The position numbers were made by a program, and so were the translations under genes. A stretch of 64,000 nt of DNA from Variovorax sp. (GTDB lineage: Bacteria; Pseudomonadota; Gammaproteobacteria; Burkholderiales; Burkholderiaceae_C): contig SEGS01000008.1 in NCBI GenBank assembly GCA_004210915.1, positions 1-64,000 of the forward strand, in the 5' to 3' direction. Positions 55,272-64,000 of the stretch are shown here, piece after piece. Every line of letters starts with the position of its first letter. Position 1 is the stretch's first letter. The notes under the pieces are model-generated. The model searched no databases. It was given only the letters and a program-made list of their open reading frames with translations, and had not been told where the DNA came from.

Positions 55272-56141
55272 ATGAAATGGGAAGGCAACCGGGAATCCAG
55301 CAACGTCGAAGACCGCCGGTCGGGCGGCGGCCGGATGCCCATCGGCGGACGGGGCATCGGCATCGGGACCATCGCCGTGGCGCTGGTCGCCGGCTGGGTC
55401 TTCGGCATCAACCCGTTGACGCTTCTCAGCGCATTGAGCGGTGGCGGGGGCGGCGCCCCGATGGTGCAGCAAGGCCCGGCCACGGCGCCGCCCGCCAATG
55501 ACGAGGCGGCGCGTTTCGTTTCAACCGTGCTGGCAGACACCGAAGACGTCTGGACGCCCCTGTTCAAGCAGAACGGCGGCGCCTACCAGCAGCCGCGGCT
55601 GGTGCTGTTCCGCGGCGCGACGCCAACCGCCTGCGGCACGGGCCAAAGCGCCATGGGGCCGTTCTACTGCCCTGGTGATTCAAAGATCTACATCGACCTG
55701 GGTTTCTTCGACACCCTCAAGCGCGACCTGGGCGCACCCGGCGAATTCGCGCAGGCCTATGTGATTGCGCACGAAGTCGGCCACCACGTGCAAAACCAGC
55801 TGGGCATCAGCGGCAAGGTCGATTCGATGCGCGGGCGCCTCAGCCAGGCCGACAACAATGCCCTGAGCGTGCGCGTCGAATTGCAGGCCGACTGTTTCGC
55901 GGGTGTGTGGGCCAACCATGCGCAGAACGCACGCCAGATCCTCGAGCAGGGCGATGTCGAATCGGCAATGAATGCCGCCGCCAAGATCGGCGACGACGCC
56001 TTGCAGCGCTCGGCTGGCCGTGCCGTCGTGCCCGACAGCTTCACGCACGGCACCAGCGCGCAGCGCCAGCGCTGGTTCAACACCGGCTTGAAGACCGGCA
56101 CGATGAAGTCCTGCGACACCTTCAACACCAACAATTTGTAG
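55272..56141 (+). CDS. Neutral zinc metallopeptidase, YpfJ/KPN_02809 family
   Basis: A 289-residue membrane-anchored protein. A single hydrophobic helix (about residues 27-50, [19 protein letters not shown]) follows a charged N-terminus. The C-terminal domain has zinc motif [12 protein letters not shown] with a downstream [14 protein letters not shown], and [19 protein letters not shown]. An AGGAGAG ribosome-binding site precedes ATG 55272. Physiological substrate is not known for the family. It stands alone. Confidence 0.93.
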   Translation: MKWEGNRESSNVEDRRSGGGRMPIGGRGIGIGTIAVALVAGWVFGINPLTLLSALSGGGGGAPMVQQGPATAPPANDEAARFVSTVLADTEDVWTPLFKQNGGAYQQPRLVLFRGATPTACGTGQSAMGPFYCPGDSKIYIDLGFFDTLKRDLGAPGEFAQAYVIAHEVGHHVQNQLGISGKVDSMRGRLSQADNNALSVRVELQADCFAGVWANHAQNARQILEQGDVESAMNAAAKIGDDALQRSAGRAVVPDSFTHGTSAQRQRWFNTGLKTGTMKSCDTFNTNNL

Positions 56142-56231
56142 GCTCCCCAGGCGCCGCGCCTCGCGGTGTAAGGCGTTTTCGCTATCGAAAGTGTAGCAAG
56201 CAGGTGGGTCAGGGCGCCGTCGCATTCCTGT

Positions 56232-56254
56232 CACTGCCGTTTTTTGCGGCAGTG
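56232..56254 (+). other. Hairpin just upstream of the rhlE start
   Basis: CACTGCCG-TTTTTTG-CGGCAGTG, an 8-bp perfect stem with a T-rich 7-nt loop, ends 17 bp before the helicase ATG; a GACAAT -10-like element (56256-56261) follows at once. It may be an operator-like palindrome overlapping the promoter or an RNA hairpin in a longer leader. Confidence 0.5.
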
Positions 56255-56271
56255 CGACAATAGCGGGCTCA

Positions 56272-57744
<1,473 letters not shown>

Positions 57745-57793
57745 TCGGCCCGCGGGCGCGTCGCCCGCGTTGCGCGGTGACCTGCTTTGTTTC

Positions 57794-58975
57794 ATGAAGA
57801 TCCTGCACGTCATCTGCACCATGGACCCCGCGGCCGGTGGTCTGGCGCAAGCGCTGCGCAACATGGTGCCGGCCTTGACCGCGAAGGGTGTGCACAACGA
57901 AGTGCTCAGTTTCGACCCACCGGGTGCGGACTTTCTGGGGCAGGACGCGTTCGTCGTTCATGCCATCGGTCCGGCGAAGGGCCCTTACCGTTACTGCGCC
58001 GGGCTGCAGCCGTGGCTGTTGCAGCAAGCCCATCGTTTTGACGTGGTGATCGCGCACGGACTCTGGCAGCACAACAACGCCGGCACCGCCAGCGCGCTCT
58101 CGCACCATCGCCGCCGTCATGTGGCCGCGACCACGCCGGCTTTCTACGTGATGCCGCACGGCATGCTCGACCCCTACTTTCAACGCGCACCCGATCGACG
58201 GTGGAAGGCCGTGCGCAACCAGATCGTCTGGAAGCTGCTGGAAGGGCGGGCGGTGAACGGCGCGCAGGGCGTGCTTTTCACCTGTGCGCAGGAACTGCTG
58301 CTGGCCCGCATCCCCTTTAAACCCTACCGACCGCAGCGGGAGCTCGATGTGGGCCTCGGCATTCAGGCGCCGCCGCCACGCCGCGATGAGCTTCTGACAG
58401 CGTTCCATGCCCATTGCCCGGCGCTGGCGGGCCGTCCGTACCTGCTCTTCCTGAGCCGCGTGCACGAGAAGAAGGGCGTCGACCTCTTGCTCGGCGCCTA
58501 CCTGCAGTTGCAGCGCGAACGCGCGGACCTGCCCGCGCTGGTCGTCGCGGGCCCCGGCATGGACACGGTCTACGGGCGCTCATTGCGTGACATGGCGGGG
58601 CAGGCGCCCGACATCCACTTCACCGGCATGCTGAGCGGCGACGTGAAATGGGGCGCGATCCACGGCTGCGAGGCGTTCGTGTTGCCGAGCCACCAAGAAA
58701 ATTTCGGCATCGCCGTGGTCGAAGCGATGGCGTGCGAGCGGCCGGTGCTGATCAGCAACCAGGTCAATATCTGGAAGGAATGCGAACCGGGCGGGCTGGT
58801 GGACGACGACACGGCCGAGGGTACGCTGCGCCTGCTGTCGCGCTGGCTGGCGCTGGCGCCTGCGCAGCGGGCGGCCCTTGGCGTGGAGGCGCGCAAGGCC
58901 TACCTGCAGAATTTCTCCGTCGAGGGCGCGGCACAGCGCTTGCGCGCGGCGTTGGAAGCGACCCGCGCCAGCTGA
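57794..58975 (+). CDS. Glycosyltransferase family 4-type
   Basis: A 393-residue GT-B enzyme starting MKILHVICTMDPAAGGLAQALRNM. The acceptor side has VMPHGMLDPYFQRAPDRRWK, and the donor side has LLFLSRVHEKKGVDLLLGAYLQL and the EX7E-type VLPSHQENFGIAVVEAMACERPVL. It probably builds a surface glycan. It lies 49 bp after rhlE and is convergent with apaH. Substrate unknown. Confidence 0.92.
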   Translation: MKILHVICTMDPAAGGLAQALRNMVPALTAKGVHNEVLSFDPPGADFLGQDAFVVHAIGPAKGPYRYCAGLQPWLLQQAHRFDVVIAHGLWQHNNAGTASALSHHRRRHVAATTPAFYVMPHGMLDPYFQRAPDRRWKAVRNQIVWKLLEGRAVNGAQGVLFTCAQELLLARIPFKPYRPQRELDVGLGIQAPPPRRDELLTAFHAHCPALAGRPYLLFLSRVHEKKGVDLLLGAYLQLQRERADLPALVVAGPGMDTVYGRSLRDMAGQAPDIHFTGMLSGDVKWGAIHGCEAFVLPSHQENFGIAVVEAMACERPVLISNQVNIWKECEPGGLVDDDTAEGTLRLLSRWLALAPAQRAALGVEARKAYLQNFSVEGAAQRLRAALEATRAS

Positions 58976-58988
58976 CGGGTCCAACGTC

Positions 58989-59023
58989 CCGGCCGCAGCG
59001 TCAGGCACCCGCCGCTGCGCCGG
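58989..59023. terminator. Hairpin between convergent glycosyltransferase and apaH genes
   Basis: CCGGCCGCAGCG pairs with CGCTGCGCCGG with a single bulged C and a 12-nt loop, filling most of the 60-bp gap between the two convergent stops. No T-tract flanks it, so termination would be weak or Rho-assisted; assignment is tentative. Confidence 0.45.
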
Positions 59024-59035
59024 TCTCGCTCAAGG

Positions 59036-59881
59036 TCAAGTCGCCGGTCGCTGGGCTTGCTCGCACTTCACCTGGATCAGTTCGCGTGCGTCGGTCGTGG
59101 TGCCCATGCGCACGGCGCTCAGGCAACCGCCCCACACGCAACCGGTGTCAGTCGACATCAGGTCCGGCCGCGACAGCCAACCCAGGGTCGACCAGTGACC
59201 GAAGGCCACGGTGGCATCGGCTGTCTTCCGACCGGGCACATCGAACCACGGCATGTAGCCGGCGGGCGCGGTGGCGGCGCCGTCCTTGCTCTCGAACTCC
59301 ATCACACCCTCCGGTGTACAAAAGCGCAGGCGCGTCAGCGCATTGACGATCGCGCGCAGCCGCGCATGGCCGGTGAGCGTTTCGCTCCACCGGTCGGGCG
59401 TGTTGCCGTACATCGTGCGGACGAAGTCGCCGAGCGCCGGCCCGCGGAGCACGGCCTCCACCTCGGCGGCGAGCCGCATTACATCGCTCACGCTCCATTG
59501 CGGCAGCACGCCGGCGTGGAGCATGAGCAGATCGCGGTCGCCGACTCGCAGGTGCAGCGCCATCGACTGGTGGCGCAGCCAGTCGAGCAAGGCATCGCAG
59601 TCGGGTGCGGCCAGCAGATCATCCAGCGTGTCCTTGCGGCCCGACTTGCGCGCGCCGTTGGCAACACCGAGCAGGTGCAGGTCGTGGTTGCCAAGCAGGC
59701 TGCGTGCGGCGCTGCCATAGCCCTGCACCCGCCTCAGGACGGCTGCCGATTCGGGGCCCCGGTTCACCAGGTCGCCGAGCAGGACGACCGTGTCGCGGCT
59801 CGGCGAGAACGCGATCTCGTCCAGGAGGCGGCCCAACGCCGCGTCGCAGCCTTGAACATCACCGATCAAGTAAAGTGCCAT
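59036..59881 (-). CDS. apaH: Symmetrical bis(5'-nucleosyl)-tetraphosphatase
   Basis: A 281-residue ApaH that splits Ap4A into two ADP and acts in RNA decapping and alarmone turnover. Metallophosphatase motifs: LIGDVQGC, LLGDLVNRGP, LLGNHDLHLLG, LMLHAGV, and late HWSTLGW. GDVQGC has Gln where most enzymes have His (GDVHGC); some beta-proteobacterial ApaH share this. Start MALYLIGDVQG matches E. coli ApaH; an ATG three codons earlier (59890) is possible. Confidence 0.94.
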   Translation of the reverse strand: MALYLIGDVQGCDAALGRLLDEIAFSPSRDTVVLLGDLVNRGPESAAVLRRVQGYGSAARSLLGNHDLHLLGVANGARKSGRKDTLDDLLAAPDCDALLDWLRHQSMALHLRVGDRDLLMLHAGVLPQWSVSDVMRLAAEVEAVLRGPALGDFVRTMYGNTPDRWSETLTGHARLRAIVNALTRLRFCTPEGVMEFESKDGAATAPAGYMPWFDVPGRKTADATVAFGHWSTLGWLSRPDLMSTDTGCVWGGCLSAVRMGTTTDARELIQVKCEQAQRPAT

Positions 59882-59904
59882 GGTCTTCATTCTCCCCTTC
59901 GTTC

Positions 59905-61218
59905 ATGGATGTCCTGCTCCTCGCTTTGCTGACCACCCTCAACGCGGTGTTCGCAATGTCCGAGATGGCACTGTCGACGAGCCGCAGGGCGCGGCTCGCG
60001 GCACTGGCCGAAACGGGGGACACCGGCGCCGCAGCGGCGCTGAAGCTCATGGAAGACCCGACGCAGTTCCTGTCGACGGTGCAGATCGGCATCACGTCGA
60101 TCGGCATGCTCAGCGGCATCGTGGGGGAGGCAGCATTTGCGGGACCGCTGGCCATCTGGATGGAAGACCTCGGCATGGGCCAGGGCACCGCCAGCGTCGT
60201 GTCCACCGCGTTGGTGGTCATCTGCATCACCTTCTTCACCATCATCTTCGGCGAGCTGGTGCCCAAGCGCATCGGCCAGCTGTACCCGGAGCCGGTGGCG
60301 CGCTGGGTGTCGCGGCCGATGCGTGGCCTCGCCACGGGTGCGAAGCCGTTCGTCATGCTGCTTTCGGGTGCCACGGGTGCCACGCTCCGGCTGCTGCGCA
60401 TCGACGCGAACGCCGCGCGCACGGTGACCGAAGAAGAAATATCGGCCAGCCTGGAAGAGGGCGTGGACGCGGGCGTGATCGAGATGCATGAGCACCAGAT
60501 GGTGCGCAACGTGTTCCATCTCGACGACCGCCGGTTGTCGTCGCTGATGATTCCGCGCTCGGACATCGAATGGCTCGATGCGTCAAGCAGCGTCGCTGGC
60601 GCCCTGCAGACCGTCGCGGCCGCAGGCGCCTTGAATCTCGTGCATTCGTGGTACCCGGTCTGTCGCGGCTCGCTCGACGACGTGGTGGGCGTGACCAATG
60701 TCGCGACACTGCTGCAACTGGGGCCGCAACACGCAGGAACGATCGGCGAGGTCGCTCAGCCAGCCTCCTTCGTGCCGGAAACGCTGACTGGCATGGAGCT
60801 GCTGGAGCAGTTCCGTACACGCGCTGGACGGCTGGTGTTCGTGGTCGACGAGTACGGCGTCGTCCAGGGTCTGATGACCCCGCGCGACCTGCTCGAAGCC
60901 ATCACCGGCGAACTGCAGCCCGGCGCGCAAACCGACGCATGGGCCACGCAGCGCGAGGACGGGGCCTGGGAACTGGACGGCTTGATGCCGGTCTCCGAAT
61001 TGCGTGCACGCCTCGCCATCCGCGAGCTGCCCGAAGAAGACCGCGGACGCTACAACACCGTGGCCGGCCTGCTTATGTCGGTGTCGGGACACCTGCCCGC
61101 CGTGGGCGAACGCATCGAGTGCGCGGGCTGGCATTTCGAAGTGATGGCGCTCGAGGGGCGGCGCATTGACCGGGTGCGGGCCCGGCCGGACGAGGACGGC
61201 CCCGCGGCCGAAGCGTAG
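59905..61218 (+). CDS. CorC/HlyC-family (CNNM) transporter-like membrane protein
   Basis: A 437-residue protein. The N-terminal DUF21/CNNM membrane domain (about 1-150; NAVFAMSEMALSTSRRARL, FLSTVQIGITSIGMLSGIVGEA, FGELVPKRIGQLYPEPVA) is followed by a CBS pair (about 215-330; LMIPRSDIEWLD, VFVVDEYGVVQGLMTPRDLLEAITGEL) and a C-terminal CorC_HlyC domain (YNTVAGLLMSVSGHLPAVGE). Such proteins are implicated in magnesium or cobalt efflux. It is divergent from apaH by 23 bp. The old haemolysin label does not imply toxicity. Confidence 0.93.
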   Translation: MDVLLLALLTTLNAVFAMSEMALSTSRRARLAALAETGDTGAAAALKLMEDPTQFLSTVQIGITSIGMLSGIVGEAAFAGPLAIWMEDLGMGQGTASVVSTALVVICITFFTIIFGELVPKRIGQLYPEPVARWVSRPMRGLATGAKPFVMLLSGATGATLRLLRIDANAARTVTEEEISASLEEGVDAGVIEMHEHQMVRNVFHLDDRRLSSLMIPRSDIEWLDASSSVAGALQTVAAAGALNLVHSWYPVCRGSLDDVVGVTNVATLLQLGPQHAGTIGEVAQPASFVPETLTGMELLEQFRTRAGRLVFVVDEYGVVQGLMTPRDLLEAITGELQPGAQTDAWATQREDGAWELDGLMPVSELRARLAIRELPEEDRGRYNTVAGLLMSVSGHLPAVGERIECAGWHFEVMALEGRRIDRVRARPDEDGPAAEA

Positions 61219-61258
61219 CGGGACTGCTTGACGCGCGCCTCGGGTCCCCGTGGTTCCA

Positions 61259-64000
61259 CTAAGCTGCTTGCAGTTCAGCCACCGGCGCTTCGATGCTGGC
61301 GCGCAATGCCTGGCGCTGTGCGGATACCGCAGCTGCGTGCCGCTCGCGCACATGGCCGTAACCCCTGATCTTCTCGGGCAGTTCCGCCAGCTCGATCGCG
61401 TCGGCTGCGCTGCGTGCGTGCGCCAGGATGTGCGCCACATCCTTCTCGAACTCATCAAGCAGCTGCCGAGCGAGCACGCGCTCTGCCGTGTTGCGCAAAG
61501 GGTCCAGCCACGTGTCGCGCACATGCCGCATGTGTTGCAGCACGCCCATCGCGCGCAGCATCCATGGCCCCACTTCGCGCTTCTGCGGATGACCCTGTGA
61601 ATCTTTCTTCACCAACGGCCAAGCGCCCAGATGGAAGTGCAGCTTGTAGTCCCCCTCGAAATGGGTCTCGATCTGGCTGCGGAACTCGGGCTGGCTGAAG
61701 AGTCGCGCCACTTCGTATTCGTCCTTGTGCGCCAGCAGCTTGTAGTGCGAGCGGGCGACAGCCCGCGCCAGGCGGCCCCCGGCCTCCAGCTCCGCATCCT
61801 TCAACTTTGCGCGCTCGACCAGGGCTTCGTACCGCCGGACCAGCGAGGCGCCTTGATAGGCCTTCAGCCGGCCGACGCGGTCCGCGACGATCTCTTCGAG
61901 CTTGCCGAGCCGGCGAGGCGCAAAACTGATGACCTGCGCTGGCGCCGGATCCGCCGCAGCGTTCTCCACCTCGTGCGGGAACGCGGCCGACCGCCGCCCC
62001 CACTCGAAGCTTTCGCGGTTGAAGTCGACGTCCACGCCGCTCTCGGCGATCGCGCGGTCCAGCCCTTCGAGACTGACCGGGACATAGCCCCGTTGCCAGG
62101 CATGACCGAGAAGGAACATGTTGGTGGCGATCGCGTCGCCCATCAAGGCCGTCGCCAGGCGCTCCGCATCCAGTGGGTGGAATGCATCGCCGGTGCGTGC
62201 GGCGATGCGCGCGAGCTGTACCGCCGCGTCGGGATCCCAGTCGGGGCTTCGGGTGAAGTCGCCCGTCGGTACGACGGCCGAATTAACCACCACCTTGCTG
62301 CGCCCGTGCGCCATCTTCGACAACGCTTCCTGGCCGGCGGTGACGATCAGGTCACACCCGATCACCAGATCCGCTTCGCCGGTACTCAGGCGGGAGGAGG
62401 GCAGCCGGTATCCCGCGGTGGCGATGCGCAGGTGGGACATCACGGCGCCGTATTTCTGTGCCATGCCCGTGAGGTCCAGGACGCTCGCTTGGAGTCCGTC
62501 CATCAGGGCAGCCTGCGCCAGGATGGCTCCCACCGTGACGATGCCCGTGCCACCGATGCCTGCGAGCACCACGTTGTAGCCACGCTCGACCGATGGGAGC
62601 GCCGCCGCTGGCAGGGGTGACAAGCCCGCTCCGCCAGCGGCGCGCGCACGGCGCCGCAATCGTCCGCCCTGTACGGTCACGAAGCTGGGGCAGAAGCCCT
62701 CCACGCAAGAGAAGTCCTTGTTGCAGCTCGACTGGTTGATGCGCCGCTTGCGGCCCAACTCCGTCTCGAGCGGTTCCACGGACATGCAGTTCGACTTGAC
62801 GCCGCAATCGCCGCATCCTTCGCAGACTTCGGGATGGATCCAGGTTCGCTTCGCGACATCGAGCGCCGGCTTGCGCTTGCGCTGCCGGCGCATCTCGGTG
62901 GCGCAGGCCTGGTCGTAGACAAGCACCGACACGCCGTTGAACTCCCGCAGATCCCGCTGGACCGCATCGAGCTCGCGGCGGTGGTGCACCGTGACCTCGG
63001 GAGGCAGGCTGCCGACCGCATGGCGCGAAGGGTCGTCGGCGACCACCACAACGCGGCCGACGCCTTCCGCACGGACGATGTCCACCACCTTGCGGACGTT
63101 CAGTTCGCCATCGTGCGGTTGCCCACCTGTCATGGAGACATAGCCGTTGAAAAGCAGCTTGTAGGTGATCCGCGCTTTCGCTGCTACGGCTTGCCGCAAG
63201 GCGAGGCTGCCGGAATGGAAAAACGTGCCGTCGCCGATGTTGGCGAACACGTGCTCCTCCGTAGTGAATGGCCGCTGCCCAACCCACAGCATGCCTTCTC
63301 CACCCATGTGCGTGACGGTTCCCGTGCTCTCCGGGCGGATCCACATCGCCATGCCATGGCATCCGATGCCGGCCATGGCGCGGCTGCCCTCGGGCACCAC
63401 GGTGGACGTGTTGTGCGGGCAGCCCGAGCAGAAATTGGGCATGCGCACCAAGCCCGCTGCAGCGACGCTGATGTCCGCGGGCGGGGGAAGGTTCGCCAGC
63501 GTGGCGATCGTCCGGGCCACCACATGAGGTGACAACTCACCGGCCACTGGCAAGCCGACGGCGCCGGGCGCGGCCTTGCCGCTTACCCGAACCCGACCGG
63601 CCAACGGGGAGTTGAACAAGGCAGACTTGATCTGCTCTTCGAGGAAAGGCCGCTTCTCTTCCACCACGAGGATGTGGTCCAGGCCCTCGGCGAACTGCAT
63701 GAGGATCTCTTCGTCCAGCGGCCATGTCATGCCCAGCTTCAGCAGGCGCAGGCCGGCGCGCGCCGCGCCGGGCTCGTCCAGCCCCAGCAACGACAGCGCG
63801 CCACGCACGTCGCCCCAGCTTTTTCCGGCGCTCACGATGCCGAAGCGCGCCTCGCGCTGCGCGCCTTCGATGCGGTTGAGCCGGTTGGCACGCGCATAGG
63901 CCAGCACCGCCGGCAGGCGCGATTCGTAGAGGCGGGCCTCCATGTCCTGCGGCGTCTCGTTGGCACGGATGTGCACGCCGCCGGGTGGCATTTCCCACTC
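61259..64000 (-). CDS. Fused indolepyruvate ferredoxin oxidoreductase, N-terminus outside window
   Basis: At least 910 residues of a long single-chain 2-oxoacid:ferredoxin oxidoreductase (IorA/IorB-type fusion). Seen: a ThDP-binding part (MPNFCSGCPHNTSTVV, GIGCHGMAMW, ANIGDGTFFHSGSLALRQAV), iron-sulfur Cys clusters (CEGCGDCGVKSNC; SCNKDFSCVEGFCPSF), the gamma-type domain (VLAGIGGTGIVTVGAILAQAALMDG, GMAQKYGAVMSHLR) and a C-terminal DUF6537-like region. It oxidatively decarboxylates arylpyruvates such as indolepyruvate or phenylpyruvate to acyl-CoA. The gene runs off the right edge; about 250 N-terminal residues are expected beyond it. Confidence 0.9.
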   Translation of the reverse strand, partial: EWEMPPGGVHIRANETPQDMEARLYESRLPAVLAYARANRLNRIEGAQREARFGIVSAGKSWGDVRGALSLLGLDEPGAARAGLRLLKLGMTWPLDEEILMQFAEGLDHILVVEEKRPFLEEQIKSALFNSPLAGRVRVSGKAAPGAVGLPVAGELSPHVVARTIATLANLPPPADISVAAAGLVRMPNFCSGCPHNTSTVVPEGSRAMAGIGCHGMAMWIRPESTGTVTHMGGEGMLWVGQRPFTTEEHVFANIGDGTFFHSGSLALRQAVAAKARITYKLLFNGYVSMTGGQPHDGELNVRKVVDIVRAEGVGRVVVVADDPSRHAVGSLPPEVTVHHRRELDAVQRDLREFNGVSVLVYDQACATEMRRQRKRKPALDVAKRTWIHPEVCEGCGDCGVKSNCMSVEPLETELGRKRRINQSSCNKDFSCVEGFCPSFVTVQGGRLRRRARAAGGAGLSPLPAAALPSVERGYNVVLAGIGGTGIVTVGAILAQAALMDGLQASVLDLTGMAQKYGAVMSHLRIATAGYRLPSSRLSTGEADLVIGCDLIVTAGQEALSKMAHGRSKVVVNSAVVPTGDFTRSPDWDPDAAVQLARIAARTGDAFHPLDAERLATALMGDAIATNMFLLGHAWQRGYVPVSLEGLDRAIAESGVDVDFNRESFEWGRRSAAFPHEVENAAADPAPAQVISFAPRRLGKLEEIVADRVGRLKAYQGASLVRRYEALVERAKLKDAELEAGGRLARAVARSHYKLLAHKDEYEVARLFSQPEFRSQIETHFEGDYKLHFHLGAWPLVKKDSQGHPQKREVGPWMLRAMGVLQHMRHVRDTWLDPLRNTAERVLARQLLDEFEKDVAHILAHARSAADAIELAELPEKIRGYGHVRERHAAAVSAQRQALRASIEAPVAELQAA

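Noticed and set aside
59880-59905. Alternative start for the CorC-type gene at the ATG near 59880
   Set aside because: That ATG is in another frame and overlaps the apaH start; ATG 59905 gives the normal CNNM N-terminus.

Overview
The window is high-GC, densely coded DNA with strong third-position G/C. Its gene families (PuuD urate hydroxylase, tripartite-tricarboxylate TctC proteins, a 95-bp repeat placed right after stop codons) suggest a Comamonadaceae beta-proteobacterium, most like Variovorax. This is inferred from gene content; no rRNA or tRNA gene is present to test it. I found no CRISPR array, insertion sequence or prophage.

Region 1 (1-12.8 kb): urate, allantoin and oxidised-purine catabolism. 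An NCS2 nucleobase permease (cut by the left edge) faces a LysR regulator. A minus-strand operon follows: gntR, puuE (allantoinase), a uraD-allC fusion and an M20 hydrolase. Across from it lie uraH, a lipoprotein gene, xdhC, puuD, an 8-oxoguanine deaminase and a glycerate 2-kinase whose C-terminus is broken by a frameshift/deletion. A near-identical GTATAC-centred palindrome lies between gntR and uraH and again upstream of puuD, so one GntR regulator probably controls the whole route.

Region 2 (12.8-20.1 kb): a LacI regulator faces a polar amino-acid-type ABC transporter, a VOC-fold protein, a RuBisCO-like protein with all key catalytic residues, and a DUF1537 acid-sugar kinase. It looks like a self-contained catabolic pathway whose substrate cannot be read from sequence.

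Region 3 (20.1-31.5 kb): an AAA+ ATPase/esterase pair, a secreted alpha/beta hydrolase, and a minus-strand operon with an SDR, NIPSNAP protein, TRAP transporter (DctPQM), orphan TctC protein and ThDP enzyme, headed by an AraC regulator.

Region 4 (31.6-43 kb): xanthine dehydrogenase xdhAB with a compact structured leader, a LysR regulator, a guanine/hypoxanthine permease, and a BMP/Nup-type purine nucleoside ABC transporter ending at a UUCG terminator.

Region 5 (43-54.6 kb): a SulP transporter; then an adenine/adenosine deaminase fused to an unrelated 228-residue tail, followed at once by a small Ras-like GTPase and three roadblock/LC7 proteins (a conservon/MglAB-like switch cassette); a second BMP protein; an acyl-CoA synthetase; a glycosyltransferase/acyltransferase pair; and guanine deaminase.

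Region 6 (54.6-64 kb): mostly housekeeping genes: dcd, a YpfJ-type metallopeptidase, a RhlE helicase, a glycosyltransferase, apaH, a CorC-type transporter, and a fused indolepyruvate ferredoxin oxidoreductase cut by the right edge.

Together, the deaminases (adenine, guanine, 8-oxoguanine), XdhAB(C), PuuD, UraH, UraD, PuuE and AllC give a nearly complete path from purines to ureidoglycolate/glyoxylate, with dedicated uptake systems. No ureidoglycolate lyase or urease gene is visible.
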